NCBI RefSeq assembly: GCF_009865135.1
Contig: NZ_WWGH01000001.1
Location: forward strand, 3,224,001-3,288,000
Direction: 5' to 3'
Source of the DNA: Streptomyces sp. SID8374
GTDB taxonomy: Bacteria; Actinomycetota; Actinomycetes; Streptomycetales; Streptomycetaceae
Length of the DNA: 64,000 nt
Positions 45,818 to 55,260 of the stretch are shown in pieces. Position numbers and translations under genes: made by a program. Below the pieces are notes generated by a model. That model saw nothing but the letters and a program-made list of their open reading frames with translations. It searched no databases and was not told where the DNA came from. Numbering within the stretch: the stretch's first letter is position 1; each line of letters starts with the position of its first letter.

Positions 45818-46939
45818 TCACTGCGCGCTGAGCCGCATGCTCAGCCACTCCAGGGCCGACGGGATCTCCCGCCGCCAGGTCGTGAAGTTGTGCCCGCCGC
45901 TGTCCAGCACGATCGACGACGCCTCGGCGGGCGCCTTCACCTTGTCGATGAACTTCATCGTGCTCTTCAGGTTCCCCTCGCCCTGCCGTGACGTCGTCAC
46001 CAGGAACGAACCGCCGGGCGGCGGCCGGTTCTCCAGCGTCCACATCAGGTCGGCCCGGTCCCGCAGTGCCTGGTCTCCCTGGAACAGGTCGCCGGTCGTC
46101 GGGTCCTCGGCGGCCTTGTAGTACGCGGAGAGCCCGGCGCTCGCCGCGTACCGGTCGGAGTGGTGCAGCCCGATCTTCAACGCGCAGTAGCCGCCCGTGG
46201 AGTTGCCGATGATCCCCCAGTTGCGGGCCTCCTTCCCGACCCGGTACGACTGCGTGATCGCCTCCGGGAGGTCCTTCGCGAAGAACGTCTCCGTCTGCGG
46301 CCCCTTGGGGATGTCCACGCACTCGGTGTCCCGGGGCGGGGCCACCGTCGGCCGCAGCATCACCAGGATCATCGGCTGCGCCTTGCCCGCCTTCACCCGC
46401 TCGTGCGCCGTCCGGGGATAACGCAGCCCCTTGAGAAGGTTCTCCGCGGTCCCCGGATAACCGGTCAGCACCACCACCGCCGGGAACGACCGCTTCGCGT
46501 AGGCGCTCTGGAAATACTCCGGGGGCAGATAGACGTACGCCGGTGACTCGATGCCCGAGAGCCGCCCGGAGACCACCACCTTGTCGATCCGCCCGCCCGC
46601 CGCCGGCACCCCGCCGCCCGGCACGTCCGGCCGCTGGGTGCCGATCCGCGTCATGTGCCGCGAGCCCGGCTCCCCGCTCGCGTGGTCGGTGACCACGCCC
46701 AGCTCCTGCTTCTGGCCGAAGAGGTCGGCCCAGGAACCGTAGAAGAGGAACGCGTTGTTGGCGGCCAGGCCGACCGCGGCGAACAGCGTCAGCTGGGTCG
46801 TCAGCAGCAGTCCGACCCGGCCCGTCACAGCGGCGGCGCTCCGTCGGGCCAGGCGTGGCCAGAGCCAGACCGTGGCCGCGAACAGCGCCACGGCGGCGCC
46901 CGCCACGCCCGCGAGAACTACCTTGCTGGTGAGACCCAT
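45818..46939 (-). CDS. Membrane-anchored alpha/beta-hydrolase (esterase family)
   Basis: The protein has 373 residues. Two N-terminal transmembrane helices (VVLAGVAGAAVALFAATVWL, LLLTTQLTLFAAVGLAANNA) are followed by an extracytoplasmic esterase-D/antigen-85-like hydrolase domain. This shows YVYLPPEYFQ, FPAVVVLTGYPG, the nucleophile elbow GNSTGGYCALKIG (Ser near residue 245), a candidate acid region and the terminal SGGHNFTTWRREIPSALEWL with the catalytic His. The likely role is ester hydrolysis or acyl transfer at the cell surface. It is divergent from mprF. The ATG at 46939 starts MGLTSKVVLAG. Confidence 0.88.
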   Translation of the reverse strand: MGLTSKVVLAGVAGAAVALFAATVWLWPRLARRSAAAVTGRVGLLLTTQLTLFAAVGLAANNAFLFYGSWADLFGQKQELGVVTDHASGEPGSRHMTRIGTQRPDVPGGGVPAAGGRIDKVVVSGRLSGIESPAYVYLPPEYFQSAYAKRSFPAVVVLTGYPGTAENLLKGLRYPRTAHERVKAGKAQPMILVMLRPTVAPPRDTECVDIPKGPQTETFFAKDLPEAITQSYRVGKEARNWGIIGNSTGGYCALKIGLHHSDRYAASAGLSAYYKAAEDPTTGDLFQGDQALRDRADLMWTLENRPPPGGSFLVTTSRQGEGNLKSTMKFIDKVKAPAEASSIVLDSGGHNFTTWRREIPSALEWLSMRLSAQ

Positions 46940-47009
46940 GAGTGAGCTTTCTCCGCGTATTCTCTGTGTTTTCTCCGCGCTTCCCGGCGGAAATTTCCGG
47001 AATGTGAAT

Positions 47010-47035
47010 GAACCCTGGACACGCAACCCCCGTCC
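47010..47035 (+). promoter_or_regulatory. ECF-sigma-like promoter upstream of mprF-like gene
   Basis: GAACC and CGTCC are separated by 16 nt, the spacing and core bases of Streptomyces ECF/SigE-type promoters (AAC at -35, GTC at -10). The start codon lies about 78 nt beyond the -10 element. MprF-type genes belong to the SigE regulon in S. coelicolor, and sigE itself is in this window. Confidence 0.5.
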
Positions 47036-47113
47036 TAGAGGGAGCACATCGTCCGGAACGGCCACGGCCGACGGACTCACCAACCTGAAAACTCATCTGG
47101 AGCCACGGAAGCG

Positions 47114-48937
47114 ATGTCTGTCACGGTAGATGGGGATAAATCGGTGTCGGTTCCGCAACGTGTGCGACGGGCTCTGCGCGGCCCGCGCCCCGAATCCGTA
47201 CCGGCCGTCGTCGGCACCGCCTGCACCGTCGTCGGGCTGATCGACGTCACGGCAGGAGTCTTCCCCCGCTTCCGGCACAGTCGGATGCACACCCTCGCCG
47301 AGGTGCTCCCCGGGGCGCTCGGGCCGTTCGCCGCCGCGCTCTCGCTGAGCGCGGGTGTGCTGCTGCTCCTGCTCGCGCACGGGCTGAAGCGGCACAAGCG
47401 GCGGGCCTGGCGGGCGGCTGTGGTGCTGCTGCCTGCCGGGGCCGTGGCGCAGTTCGCGTACCGCCACTCCGTCATCGGCGTCCTGGTCTCCCTGACGCTC
47501 TGCTATCTGCTGGTGCGCCACCGGGACCAGTTCCGGGCCCTGCCCGACCCGCGCAGCCGCTGGCGGGCGCTGGCCAACTTCATCCTGCTCGGGGCGAGTT
47601 CGCTGGCGCTCGGGCTGGTCATCGTCTCCGTCCACCCCGGCCGCGTCGTCGGCGACCCGTCCATCGCGGACCGACTCCAGCACGTGCTGTACGGCCTGTT
47701 CGGCGTGGAGGGCCCCGTCGACTACGCGGGGCGGACCAGCTGGACCGTGGCGTACTCGCTCGGCGCGCTCGGCCTGCTGACCGCCGTCACCACCGTCTAC
47801 CTCGCCTTCCGCCCCGAACACCCGGCCGCCCGCCTCACCGAGGACGACGAGAGCCGGCTGCGGGCGCTGCTGGCGACCCACGGCGGCCGCGACTCGCTCG
47901 GCCACTTCGCGCTCCGCCGCGACAAGGCCGTCGTCTTCTCCCCCAGCGGCAAGGCCGCCGTCTGCTACCGGGTCGTCTCCGGGGTGATGCTGGCCGGCGG
48001 TGACCCCATCGGCGACGTGGAGGCCTGGCCGGGCGCCATCGAACGGTTCATGGACGAGGCGAAGGCCCACTCCTGGACCCCGGCCGTGATGGGGTGCAGC
48101 GAGCGCGGCGGCGAGGTCTGGACCCGCGAGACCGGGCTCACCGCCCTGGAGCTGGGCGACGAGGCGGTGGTGGACGTCGCGGATTTCTCCCTCGCCGGGC
48201 GGGCCATGCGGAACGTACGCCAGATGGTGGGGCGCATCGAACGCAACGGCTACGAAACCCGGGTCCGGCGAGCACGTGACATCGGCGCCACCGAGCTGGA
48301 GCGGATCCGCCGGGCCGCCGCCGACTGGCGCGGCACCGACACCGAGCGCGGCTTCTCCATGGCGCTCGGCCGGATCGGCGACCCCGCCGACGGCGACTGC
48401 GTGATCGCCACCGCCCATCTGCCCGGCTCCGAGGACGGACCGCACGGCGACCTGAAGGCCGTACTCCACTTCGTCCCGTGGGGGCGCGACGGAATGTCCC
48501 TGGAGCTGATGCGCCGCGACCGCTCGGCCGACCCCGGCATGAACGAGCTGCTGATCGTCGCCTCGCTCCAGGCCGCCGGGAAGCTCGGCGTCAAGCGGGT
48601 CTCGCTGAACTTCGCGATGTTCCGCTCGGCGCTGGCACGGGGCGAGCGGCTGGGCGCCGGGCCGGTGCTGCGCTGCTGGCGCGGGCTGCTGATCTTCCTC
48701 TCGCGCTGGTTCCAGATCGAGTCGCTGTACAAGTTCAACGCCAAGTTCAAGCCGCGCTGGGAGCCCCGCTTCGTGGTCTTCCGCACCAGCCGCGACCTGC
48801 CCCGCATCGGGATCGCGGCGATGCAGGCCGAGGGGTTCGTGAACTTCTCGCTGCCCCGCCCCTTCCGCTCCCGCGGCCCCCGCCCGTGCGGCCACACCCT
48901 GCGCAGCGCCCAGGAGCACGAGGTGAGCGCGGCGTAG
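47114..48937 (+). CDS. mprF: MprF-like phosphatidylglycerol lysyltransferase
   Basis: This 607-residue membrane enzyme probably transfers lysine from Lys-tRNA to phosphatidylglycerol, lowering surface negative charge and giving tolerance to cationic antimicrobials. The N-terminal half has about five to six transmembrane helices (residues about 30-235). The C-terminal half (about 255-590) is the DUF2156/LPG_synthase_C GNAT-like domain (AVVFSPSGKAAVCYRVVSGV, MLAGGDPIGD, SLELMRRDRSADPGMNELLI, VSLNFAMFRSA, LYKFNAKFKPRWEPRFVVF). No LysRS domain is fused, unlike mycobacterial LysX. The ATG at 47114 follows GAAGCG, a weak ribosome site. Confidence 0.9.
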   Translation: MSVTVDGDKSVSVPQRVRRALRGPRPESVPAVVGTACTVVGLIDVTAGVFPRFRHSRMHTLAEVLPGALGPFAAALSLSAGVLLLLLAHGLKRHKRRAWRAAVVLLPAGAVAQFAYRHSVIGVLVSLTLCYLLVRHRDQFRALPDPRSRWRALANFILLGASSLALGLVIVSVHPGRVVGDPSIADRLQHVLYGLFGVEGPVDYAGRTSWTVAYSLGALGLLTAVTTVYLAFRPEHPAARLTEDDESRLRALLATHGGRDSLGHFALRRDKAVVFSPSGKAAVCYRVVSGVMLAGGDPIGDVEAWPGAIERFMDEAKAHSWTPAVMGCSERGGEVWTRETGLTALELGDEAVVDVADFSLAGRAMRNVRQMVGRIERNGYETRVRRARDIGATELERIRRAAADWRGTDTERGFSMALGRIGDPADGDCVIATAHLPGSEDGPHGDLKAVLHFVPWGRDGMSLELMRRDRSADPGMNELLIVASLQAAGKLGVKRVSLNFAMFRSALARGERLGAGPVLRCWRGLLIFLSRWFQIESLYKFNAKFKPRWEPRFVVFRTSRDLPRIGIAAMQAEGFVNFSLPRPFRSRGPRPCGHTLRSAQEHEVSAA

Positions 48938-48968
48938 GCGCCCCGCCCGTACCCCATAGGCTGGAGGT

Positions 48969-49829
48969 ATGAGTACGTCACGCGCGCGGGGCACGGTCCG
49001 AGGGCTGCCGGAGTGGGACCGCTGTGCGGTCATGGGGGTCGTCAACGTGACGCCCGACTCCTTCTCCGACGGGGGCCGCTGGTTCGACACCACGGCCGCG
49101 GTCAAGCACGGCCTCGACCTGGTCTCCGAGGGCGCCGACCTGGTCGACGTCGGCGGTGAGTCGACCCGCCCGGGCGCCAGCCGGGTGGACGAGTCGGAGG
49201 AGCTGCGGCGGGTGATCCCCGTCGTGAAGGGGCTGGCCTCCGAGGGCGTCACCGTCTCCGTGGACACCATGCGCGCCCGCGTCGCCGAGAAGGCCGTCGC
49301 CGCCGGGGCCGTCCTGGTCAACGACGTGAGCGGGGGCCTCGCGGACCCGGACATGATCCCGGCCGTCGCCGCCGCCGAGGTGCCGTTCGTCGTGATGCAC
49401 TGGCGCGGCTTCAGCGAGTCCATGAACAGCCTTGCGGTGTACGAGGACGTGGTCGCCGAAGTCCTCGCGGAGCTGCGGCAGCGGATGGACGCGGTGGTCG
49501 CGGGCGGACTCGACCCGGACCGTGTGGTGATCGACCCCGGCCTCGGCTTCGCGAAGCTGGCCCCCCATGACCTGGCCCTCGTCGCGCACCTGGAGGAGCT
49601 GCACGCGCTGGGCCGCCCGCTGCTGGTGGCCGCCTCCCGCAAACGCTTCCTCGGCCATGTGCTGGCCGGCCCCGGCGCCTCCCTGCCGCCCGCCCGCGAA
49701 CGTGACGCGGCGACCGCGGCCGTCTCCGCCCTCGCCGCCCGGGCCGGGGCCTGGGCGGTCCGCGTCCACGAGGTGCGGGCCACCGCCGACGCGGTACGGG
49801 TCGCGCGCGCCGTCGAGGGAGCCGCGTGA
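48969..49829 (+). CDS. folP: Dihydropteroate synthase
   Basis: FolP (286 residues) condenses pABA with dihydropterin pyrophosphate and is the sulfonamide target. The TIM-barrel motifs are VMGVVNVTPDSFSDGGRW near 20-37, DVGGESTRPGA near 63-73, VNDVSGGLADPDM near 122 and VIDPGLGFAK near 184. A terminal KRFLG and VHEV close the protein. It is the first gene of the plus-strand folate cluster and overlaps the next gene by 4 nt (GTGA). Confidence 0.97.
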   Translation: MSTSRARGTVRGLPEWDRCAVMGVVNVTPDSFSDGGRWFDTTAAVKHGLDLVSEGADLVDVGGESTRPGASRVDESEELRRVIPVVKGLASEGVTVSVDTMRARVAEKAVAAGAVLVNDVSGGLADPDMIPAVAAAEVPFVVMHWRGFSESMNSLAVYEDVVAEVLAELRQRMDAVVAGGLDPDRVVIDPGLGFAKLAPHDLALVAHLEELHALGRPLLVAASRKRFLGHVLAGPGASLPPARERDAATAAVSALAARAGAWAVRVHEVRATADAVRVARAVEGAA

Positions 49830-50299
49830 ACGAGGACCACGCGGCGGCCGCCGCCGACATCGCGGAGGTCGAGGCGGCCAACACCGCCTTCTACGAGGCG
49901 CTGGAACGCGGCGACCACGAAGCCCTCTCCGACCGGTGGCTGCCGGGCGAGGACCTCACCGTCTCCTGCGTCCACCCGGGGTGGCCGGTGCTCACGGGCC
50001 GGGGCGACGTGCTGCGCAGTTACGCCCTGATCATGGCGAACACCGAGTACATCCAGTTCTTCCTCACCGACGTCAACGTCGCGATGACCGGCGACACCGC
50101 CCTGGTCACCTGCACCGAGAACATCCTCAGCGGCGGCCCGGCCGAGGAGGGCAACGCGCTGGGGCCGCTGGTGGGCCAGCTGGTCGTCGCCACGAACGTG
50201 TTCCGGCGCACCCCCGAGGGGTGGAAGCTCTGGTCCCACCACGGCTCGCCCGTCCTGGCGGAGAGCGACGAGGACGACGACGAGGAACCGTCCTCCTGA
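49826..50299 (+). CDS. NTF2-like (SnoaL/DUF4440-type) protein
   Basis: This 157-residue cone-shaped NTF2-fold protein shows AAADIAEVEAANTAFYEALERG, RWLPGEDLTVSCVHPGWPVL and GWKLWSHHGSPVL, with an acidic Asp/Glu C-terminus. Its start overlaps the folP stop. Its place between folP and folB in the cluster is typical of Streptomyces, but no role in folate synthesis has been shown that I know of; enzymes and accessory proteins both occur in the fold. Confidence 0.85.
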   Translation: MNEDHAAAAADIAEVEAANTAFYEALERGDHEALSDRWLPGEDLTVSCVHPGWPVLTGRGDVLRSYALIMANTEYIQFFLTDVNVAMTGDTALVTCTENILSGGPAEEGNALGPLVGQLVVATNVFRRTPEGWKLWSHHGSPVLAESDEDDDEEPSS

Positions 50300-50377
50300 G
50301 GGCGGGGTCTGAGGACGGGGTCTGAGGGCGGGGCCTGAAGGACGCGGACCTGAGGACGCGGGCCTGAGGACGGGGAC
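50296..50377. repeat. Imperfect tandem repeats after the NTF2-like gene
   Basis: About five units of a 15-17-nt motif with core CTGAGGACGGGG follow the stop codon. They occupy the left part of a 280-nt gap before folB. The remainder (50378-50560) holds no ORF; the folB leader ends in AGGAG. Confidence 0.65.
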
Positions 50378-50579
50378 CACCCTCCCGAGTGGGCGGAGGC
50401 CCGACAGGGGTTGGGATCCACGACCGCGGGGTATGGGCGGCTACCAGCCCCGTGAGGCGCTGTCCATAGCCCCCACGGGCGAGCACTGTCGGTGCTCGCA
50501 GGTAGATTCGAAAGAAGGCATCTCGCCGCCCGCACGCGGCCGGGTGCCTCTTGGACCAACGACAGCAGGAGTGATTCGC

Positions 50580-50939
50580 GTGGATCGTGTCGCGCTGCGC
50601 GGCCTCAAGGCCCGTGGGCACCATGGCGTCTTCCCCCGGGAGCGGGAAGAGGGCCAGACCTTCATCGTCGACCTGGTGCTCGGCCTCGACACCCGCCCCG
50701 CGGCAGCCACCGACGACCTGGCCCGCACCGTGCACTACGGCGTGGTGGCCGAGGAGGTCGTCGAGGTGGTGACGGGCGAGCCGGTCGACCTGATCGAGAC
50801 GCTCGCCGAGCGCATCGCCCAGCAGTGCCTGAAGCACGAAGGTGTCCAGGAGGTCGAGGTGGTGGTGCACAAGCCGGACGCACCGATCACCGTCCCCTTC
50901 GACGACGTGACCATCACCATCACCCGGAGCCGAGCATGA
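50580..50939 (+). CDS. folB: Dihydroneopterin aldolase
   Basis: FolB (119 residues) makes 6-hydroxymethyl-dihydropterin. Family motifs are LRGLKARGHHGVFPREREEGQ (shown in part; catalytic region near 7-27), DLARTVHYGVVAEEV near 46, LIETLAERIA near 71 and the lysine in VVVHKPDAPI near 95-104. The GTG at 50580 is fixed by AGGAG about 8 nt upstream. It overlaps folK by 4 nt (ATGA). Confidence 0.96.
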   Translation: MDRVALRGLKARGHHGVFPREREEGQTFIVDLVLGLDTRPAAATDDLARTVHYGVVAEEVVEVVTGEPVDLIETLAERIAQQCLKHEGVQEVEVVVHKPDAPITVPFDDVTITITRSRA

Positions 50940-51547
50940 CCGCTTTTTCCACCGAGGGGCAGAGCGACCCGACCGTCCAGCCGGTGCCCACCGCCGTCGT
51001 GAAGCAGGTGGACGCCGCCGACATCACCCTCTCCAACCCGAAGATGGCCGTGATCGCCCTCGGCTCCAACCTGGGCAACCGGCTGGAGACCCTCCAGGGC
51101 GCCGTCGACGCGCTGGAGGACACCCCGGGCCTGCGGGTCAAGGCCGTCTCCCCGGTCTACGAGACGGAGCCCTGGGGCGTCGCGGCCGACAGCCAGCCGT
51201 CGTACTTCAACGCGGTCATCCTCGTGAAGACGACGCTGCCGCCCGCCTCCCTGCTGGAGCGCGGCCAGGCGGTCGAGGAGGCCTTCGACCGGGTCCGCGA
51301 GGAGCGGTGGGGCCCGCGCACGATCGACGTCGACATCGTGTCGTACGCCGACGTCCTCTCCGACGACCCGGTGCTCACCCTCCCCCACCCCCGCGCCCAC
51401 GAGCGGGCCTTCGTCCTGGCCCCCTGGCACGACGTGGACCCCGAGGCCCAGCTCCCGGGCGCCGGCCCGGTCGCGGAGCTGCTCGCCGGGGTCGGCCGCG
51501 AAGGCGTCCAGCCCCGCGCCGACCTGGAACTGCGCCTGCCGGAGTAA
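50936..51547 (+). CDS. folK: 2-amino-4-hydroxy-6-hydroxymethyldihydropteridine diphosphokinase
   Basis: HPPK (203 residues) pyrophosphorylates the pterin before FolP acts. It has an N-terminal extension of about 36 residues, then MAVIALGSNLGNRLETL (37-53), VSPVYETEPWG near 71-81, the ATP/Mg motif RWGPRTIDVDIV near 124-135 and LPHPRAHERAFVLAP near 149-163. The ATG overlaps the folB stop, indicating coupled translation. Confidence 0.96.
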   Translation: MTAFSTEGQSDPTVQPVPTAVVKQVDAADITLSNPKMAVIALGSNLGNRLETLQGAVDALEDTPGLRVKAVSPVYETEPWGVAADSQPSYFNAVILVKTTLPPASLLERGQAVEEAFDRVREERWGPRTIDVDIVSYADVLSDDPVLTLPHPRAHERAFVLAPWHDVDPEAQLPGAGPVAELLAGVGREGVQPRADLELRLPE

Positions 51548-51620
51548 TCGTTAGGCTCGACGGGCACGAGCTCAGAACAGGCGGGCTCGGGCCACGGGCT
51601 GAGGACACACGACCTCAGCC

Positions 51621-51660
51621 CTCACGGGCTCACGGGCTCACGGGCTCACGGGCTCACGAA
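51621..51660. repeat. Five tandem 8-bp repeats (CTCACGGG)
   Basis: Five consecutive CTCACGGG units (the last is CTCACGAA) lie in the 154-nt gap between folK and the DUF3180 gene. This is a microsatellite-like array likely to vary in copy number by slippage. Confidence 0.9.
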
Positions 51661-51701
51661 CAGGCAAGCTCGGGAACAGGCGACGAAGGGCGGCTCACGC
51701 G

Positions 51702-52193
51702 GTGAAGCAACTACGGCTCGGGGTACTGGCGGGCCTCTTCACCGCCGCCGGCGTCCTCTCCTGGGGCGGCGCCCGCCTCTGGGACTCCCTCGGCACCCTC
51801 CCGAGCGTCCCGCTGGCCGCCTCCATCGTGCTCGCCGTGATCGCGGTGATCCTCCTGGCCACCGCACTCTCCATCCGCACCCGCCTCCGCGCCCAGCGCG
51901 AACGCCGCCCCGGCGCCAAGGGCGTCGAACCCCTGATGGCGGCCAGGGCGGTCGTCTTCGGCCAGGCGAGCGCCCTGGTCACCGCCCTGGTCGCCGGGAT
52001 GTACGGCGGCACGGGCGTCTTCCTGCTCAGCTTCCTCGACATCCCGCCCCGCCGCGACCAGGCCATCTACGCGGGCGCGGCGGTGGTGGCGGGCATCGGA
52101 GTCATCGCGGCCGCCTTCTTCCTGGAACGCGTCTGCCGCCTCCCGGAGGACGGCGACGAAAACCACGACGGCACGGGAACGGCCACCGCCTAG
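51702..52193 (+). CDS. DUF3180 membrane protein
   Basis: This 163-residue integral membrane protein has four transmembrane helices (for example LGVLAGLFTAAGVLSWGG, AASIVLAVIAVILLATAL, VVFGQASALVTALVAGMYGG and IYAGAAVVAGIGVIAAAFFL). It contains the conserved GQASAL segment of DUF3180. The family is almost always found after folK in actinobacteria. Its function is unknown; a link to pterin or folate export is only conjecture. The GTG start at 51702 is used. Confidence 0.9.
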   Translation: MKQLRLGVLAGLFTAAGVLSWGGARLWDSLGTLPSVPLAASIVLAVIAVILLATALSIRTRLRAQRERRPGAKGVEPLMAARAVVFGQASALVTALVAGMYGGTGVFLLSFLDIPPRRDQAIYAGAAVVAGIGVIAAAFFLERVCRLPEDGDENHDGTGTATA

Positions 52194-52244
52194 GGCGGTG
52201 CCGCCCCGTGCCGCCGGGTTCGCGGAGCCGGCCGTCGGACCGTG

Positions 52245-52850
52245 TCAGCGCGCCATGATGAGGCTCATCGCCTCGGCGCGCGTCGCGGGGTCGCGGAGCT
52301 GGCCGCGCACCGCCGAGGTGAGGGTCTTCGCGCCAGGCTTGCGGATGCCGCGCATGGACATGCACATGTGCTCGCACTCGACGACGACGATGACCCCGCG
52401 CGGCTCCAGGATCGACATGAGGGACTCGGCGATCTGGGTCGTCAGCCGCTCCTGGACCTGCGGGCGGCGGGCGTAGACGTCCACCAGCCGGGCCAGCTTG
52501 GACAGGCCGGTGATCTTGCCGGTGGAGGCCGGGATGTAGCCGACGTGCGCGACGCCCCTGAACGGCACCAGGTGATGCTCACAGGTGCTGAACACCTCGA
52601 TGTCCTTGACCAGCACCATCTCGTCGTGACCCAGGTCGAACGTGGTCGTCAGGACATCCTCGGGCTGCTGGTACAGGCCCGCGAATATCTCCTTGTACGC
52701 CCGCGCCACCCGCCCCGGTGTCTCCCTCAGGCCCTCGCGGTCCGGGTCCTCTCCGACGGCGATGAGCAGTTCGCGTACGGCCGCCTCGGCCCGCTTCTCG
52801 TCGAATTCGCCGATCGATCCCTGGCCGTCCAGTGTCACCGGGTCGGTCAT
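52245..52850 (-). CDS. folE: GTP cyclohydrolase I
   Basis: FolE (201 residues) makes dihydroneopterin triphosphate, the first step of folate synthesis. The zinc site is Cys90, His92 or His93 ([11 protein letters not shown]) and Cys163 (EHMCMSMRG). Further motifs are [21 protein letters not shown] (in part, near 101-121) and RPQVQERLT near 129. It is convergent with the folP-folK cluster and downstream of ftsH, separated from it by an intrinsic terminator. Confidence 0.97.
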   Translation of the reverse strand: MTDPVTLDGQGSIGEFDEKRAEAAVRELLIAVGEDPDREGLRETPGRVARAYKEIFAGLYQQPEDVLTTTFDLGHDEMVLVKDIEVFSTCEHHLVPFRGVAHVGYIPASTGKITGLSKLARLVDVYARRPQVQERLTTQIAESLMSILEPRGVIVVVECEHMCMSMRGIRKPGAKTLTSAVRGQLRDPATRAEAMSLIMAR

Positions 52851-52913
52851 CTGTGCCTCGTTCCTCTGTGCTGCCCCGTGCGCGGTTCGCACGGAACATC
52901 CGCAGGCATACGG

Positions 52914-52954
52914 AAAAGCCGCGCCCCCACAGGCTAAAACCTGGGGGGCGCGGC
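52914..52954 (-). terminator. Intrinsic terminator between ftsH and folE
   Basis: A GCCGCGCCCCC/GGGGGCGCGGC-type stem extended by CAGG/CCTG around loop TTTTAG is followed on the minus strand by TTTTCC. It lies 60 nt after the ftsH stop and about 64 nt before folE. Confidence 0.92.
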
Positions 52955-53013
52955 ATCCATTCCGGACCTGGTGAGGGCCCCGTGACGGAGGTCTCACCGG
53001 GTGCGGTGCGGGT

Positions 53014-55074
53014 CTAGCTCTCGGGACGGTCCTCGGGGATCGCCTCCGTGGAGGGGGCGATGTCCTTGGTGAGGTCCGTCGTCGGGGCGATCTCCGGAGG
53101 GGTGGCCGAGCCGTTGGCGGTGGAAGCGCCGTTGGTGAGGGCCAGCTCCTTCGGGGAGAGCACCGGAGGCCGCGTCGACGGGGTGCGCCGGGCGGAGCCG
53201 GTCCACGCCGGGCGGGCGGGACGCTTGACGATCGGGGCGAAGATCTCCGCGATCTCGTCCTTGTTGAGCGTCTCCTTCTCCAGGAGTTCGAGCACGAGGG
53301 CGTCGAGGATGTCGCGGTTCTCGACGAGGATCTCCCACGCGTCGTTGTGGGCGCTCTCGATGAGCTTCTTGACCTCTTCGTCCACGAGCGCGGCGACCTC
53401 TTCCGAGTAGTCGCGCTGGTGGCCCATCTCACGGCCCAGGAAGGGCTCGGAGTTGTCGCCGCCGAACTTGATCGCACCGAGCCGCTCGGTCATGCCGTAC
53501 TGCGTGACCATCGCGCGGGCCGTCGCCGTGGCCTTCTCGATGTCGTTGGCGGCGCCGGTGGTCGGGTCGTGGAAGACCAGCTCCTCGGCCGCGCGCCCGC
53601 CCAGCATGTATGCCAGCTGGTCGAGCATCTCGTTGCGCGTCGTGGAGTACTTGTCCTCCTCCGGGAGCACCATCGTGTAACCGAGGGCGCGGCCGCGGGA
53701 GAGGATCGTGATCTTGTGGACCGGGTCCGACTGGGGGGAAGCCGCCGCGACCAGGGCGTGTCCGCCCTCGTGGTACGCGGTGATCTTCTTCTCCTTCTCG
53801 GACATGATCCGGGTCCGCTTCTGCGGGCCCGCCACGACGCGGTCGATGGCCTCGTCGAGAGACTCGTTGTCGATGAGCTTCTTGTCGCTGCGCGCCGTCA
53901 GGAGCGCGGCTTCGTTCAGCACGTTCGACAGGTCGGCACCGGTGAAGCCGGGCGTGCGGCGGGCGACGGCGCCGAGATCGACGTCCTTCGCGACGGGCTT
54001 GCCCTTCTGGTGGACCTTGAGGATCTCCAGCCGGCCCTGCATGTCGGGGCGGTCGACCGCGATCTGCCGGTCGAAGCGTCCCGGGCGCAGGAGGGCCGGG
54101 TCGAGGATGTCGGGGCGGTTCGTGGCGGCGATCAGGATGACCCCGCCCTTCACGTCGAACCCGTCCATCTCGACGAGCAGCTGGTTGAGCGTCTGCTCGC
54201 GCTCGTCGTGCCCGCCGCCCATGCCCGCACCGCGGTGCCGGCCGACGGCGTCGATCTCGTCGACGAAGACGATCGCCGGGGCGTTCGCCTTGGCCTGCTC
54301 GAAGAGGTCGCGCACCCGGGAGGCACCGACACCGACGAACATCTCGACGAAGTCGGAGCCGGAGATCGAGTAGAACGGCACGCCCGCTTCGCCGGCGACG
54401 GCGCGTGCGAGCAGCGTCTTGCCCGTACCGGGCGGCCCGTAGAGCAGGACGCCCTTGGGGATCTTGGCGCCGACGGCCTGGAACTTCGCCGGCTCCTGGA
54501 GGAACTCCTTGATCTCGTGGAGCTCCTCGACCGCCTCGTCGGACCCCGCCACATCGGCGAAGGTCGTCTTCGGGGTGTCCTTGGTGATCAGCTTGGCCTT
54601 GGACTTGCCGAACTGCATGACCTTGGAGCCGCCGCCCTGCATCTGGTTCATCAGAAACAGGAAGACGACGACGATCAGGACGAAGGGCAGCAGCGAGAGC
54701 AGGATCGAGACGAACGGGGACTGCTTCGACGGCGAGACGGTGTAACCCTTCTCGATGTCACCCGCCTCGAACTTCTGCTGGAGCGTGTCGGCGAGCTGGA
54801 CGCCCTGGTTGCCGATGTAGCTCGCCTGGAACTTGGTGCCGGACTCGCCGGCAAGCTTCTGGCCCTTCTTCAGTTCGATCTTGAGAATCTGTTCGTCACC
54901 GGTGGTCAGCTTGGCCTGCTCCACCTGGTCCTTGCTGATCGCCTGGATCACCTTGGCGGTGTCCACCGTCTTGTAGCCGCCCGACGAGCCGACGACCTGC
55001 ATCAACACGACCACGGCGAGGACGGCCAGCACGATCCACATGACCGGCCCACGGAAGTATCGCTTCACGTCCAT
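53014..55074 (-). CDS. ftsH: ATP-dependent zinc metalloprotease FtsH
   Basis: FtsH (686 residues) degrades misfolded and short-lived membrane proteins. TM1 is at about 12-28 and TM2 at about 121-141, enclosing a periplasmic-side domain. The AAA domain has Walker A GPPGTGKT (213-220), Walker [12 protein letters not shown] near 265-275 and a second-region-of-homology [18 protein letters not shown]. The zinc site is His435-Glu-Gly-Gly-His439, with a downstream acidic ligand in the M41 domain. A Pro/Ser/Thr-rich tail of about 70 residues is typical of actinobacteria. Confidence 0.98.
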   Translation of the reverse strand: MDVKRYFRGPVMWIVLAVLAVVVLMQVVGSSGGYKTVDTAKVIQAISKDQVEQAKLTTGDEQILKIELKKGQKLAGESGTKFQASYIGNQGVQLADTLQQKFEAGDIEKGYTVSPSKQSPFVSILLSLLPFVLIVVVFLFLMNQMQGGGSKVMQFGKSKAKLITKDTPKTTFADVAGSDEAVEELHEIKEFLQEPAKFQAVGAKIPKGVLLYGPPGTGKTLLARAVAGEAGVPFYSISGSDFVEMFVGVGASRVRDLFEQAKANAPAIVFVDEIDAVGRHRGAGMGGGHDEREQTLNQLLVEMDGFDVKGGVILIAATNRPDILDPALLRPGRFDRQIAVDRPDMQGRLEILKVHQKGKPVAKDVDLGAVARRTPGFTGADLSNVLNEAALLTARSDKKLIDNESLDEAIDRVVAGPQKRTRIMSEKEKKITAYHEGGHALVAAASPQSDPVHKITILSRGRALGYTMVLPEEDKYSTTRNEMLDQLAYMLGGRAAEELVFHDPTTGAANDIEKATATARAMVTQYGMTERLGAIKFGGDNSEPFLGREMGHQRDYSEEVAALVDEEVKKLIESAHNDAWEILVENRDILDALVLELLEKETLNKDEIAEIFAPIVKRPARPAWTGSARRTPSTRPPVLSPKELALTNGASTANGSATPPEIAPTTDLTKDIAPSTEAIPEDRPES

Positions 55075-55260
55075 CCATACGGAGCGAAGACGCCCCGTCC
55101 CTCCTGCCCGTAGGTAAATGCTGCTGTGTTTGAAAGCTCTGTTTGAAAAGAGTGCTCTTCGGACGGTACCCCAGCAAGGAGGCCCGCGACCGCTGCGTGC
55201 GGCGGAGAAACCCGCTTTCGAAGCTTCAACGGCCCGCGGGCGGCCAGGGTTCCCCGCCGG

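Noticed and set aside
52245..53477. 410-codon folE extending into ftsH
   Set aside because: The extension is a shadow of ftsH and crosses an intrinsic terminator; the family start is at 52850.
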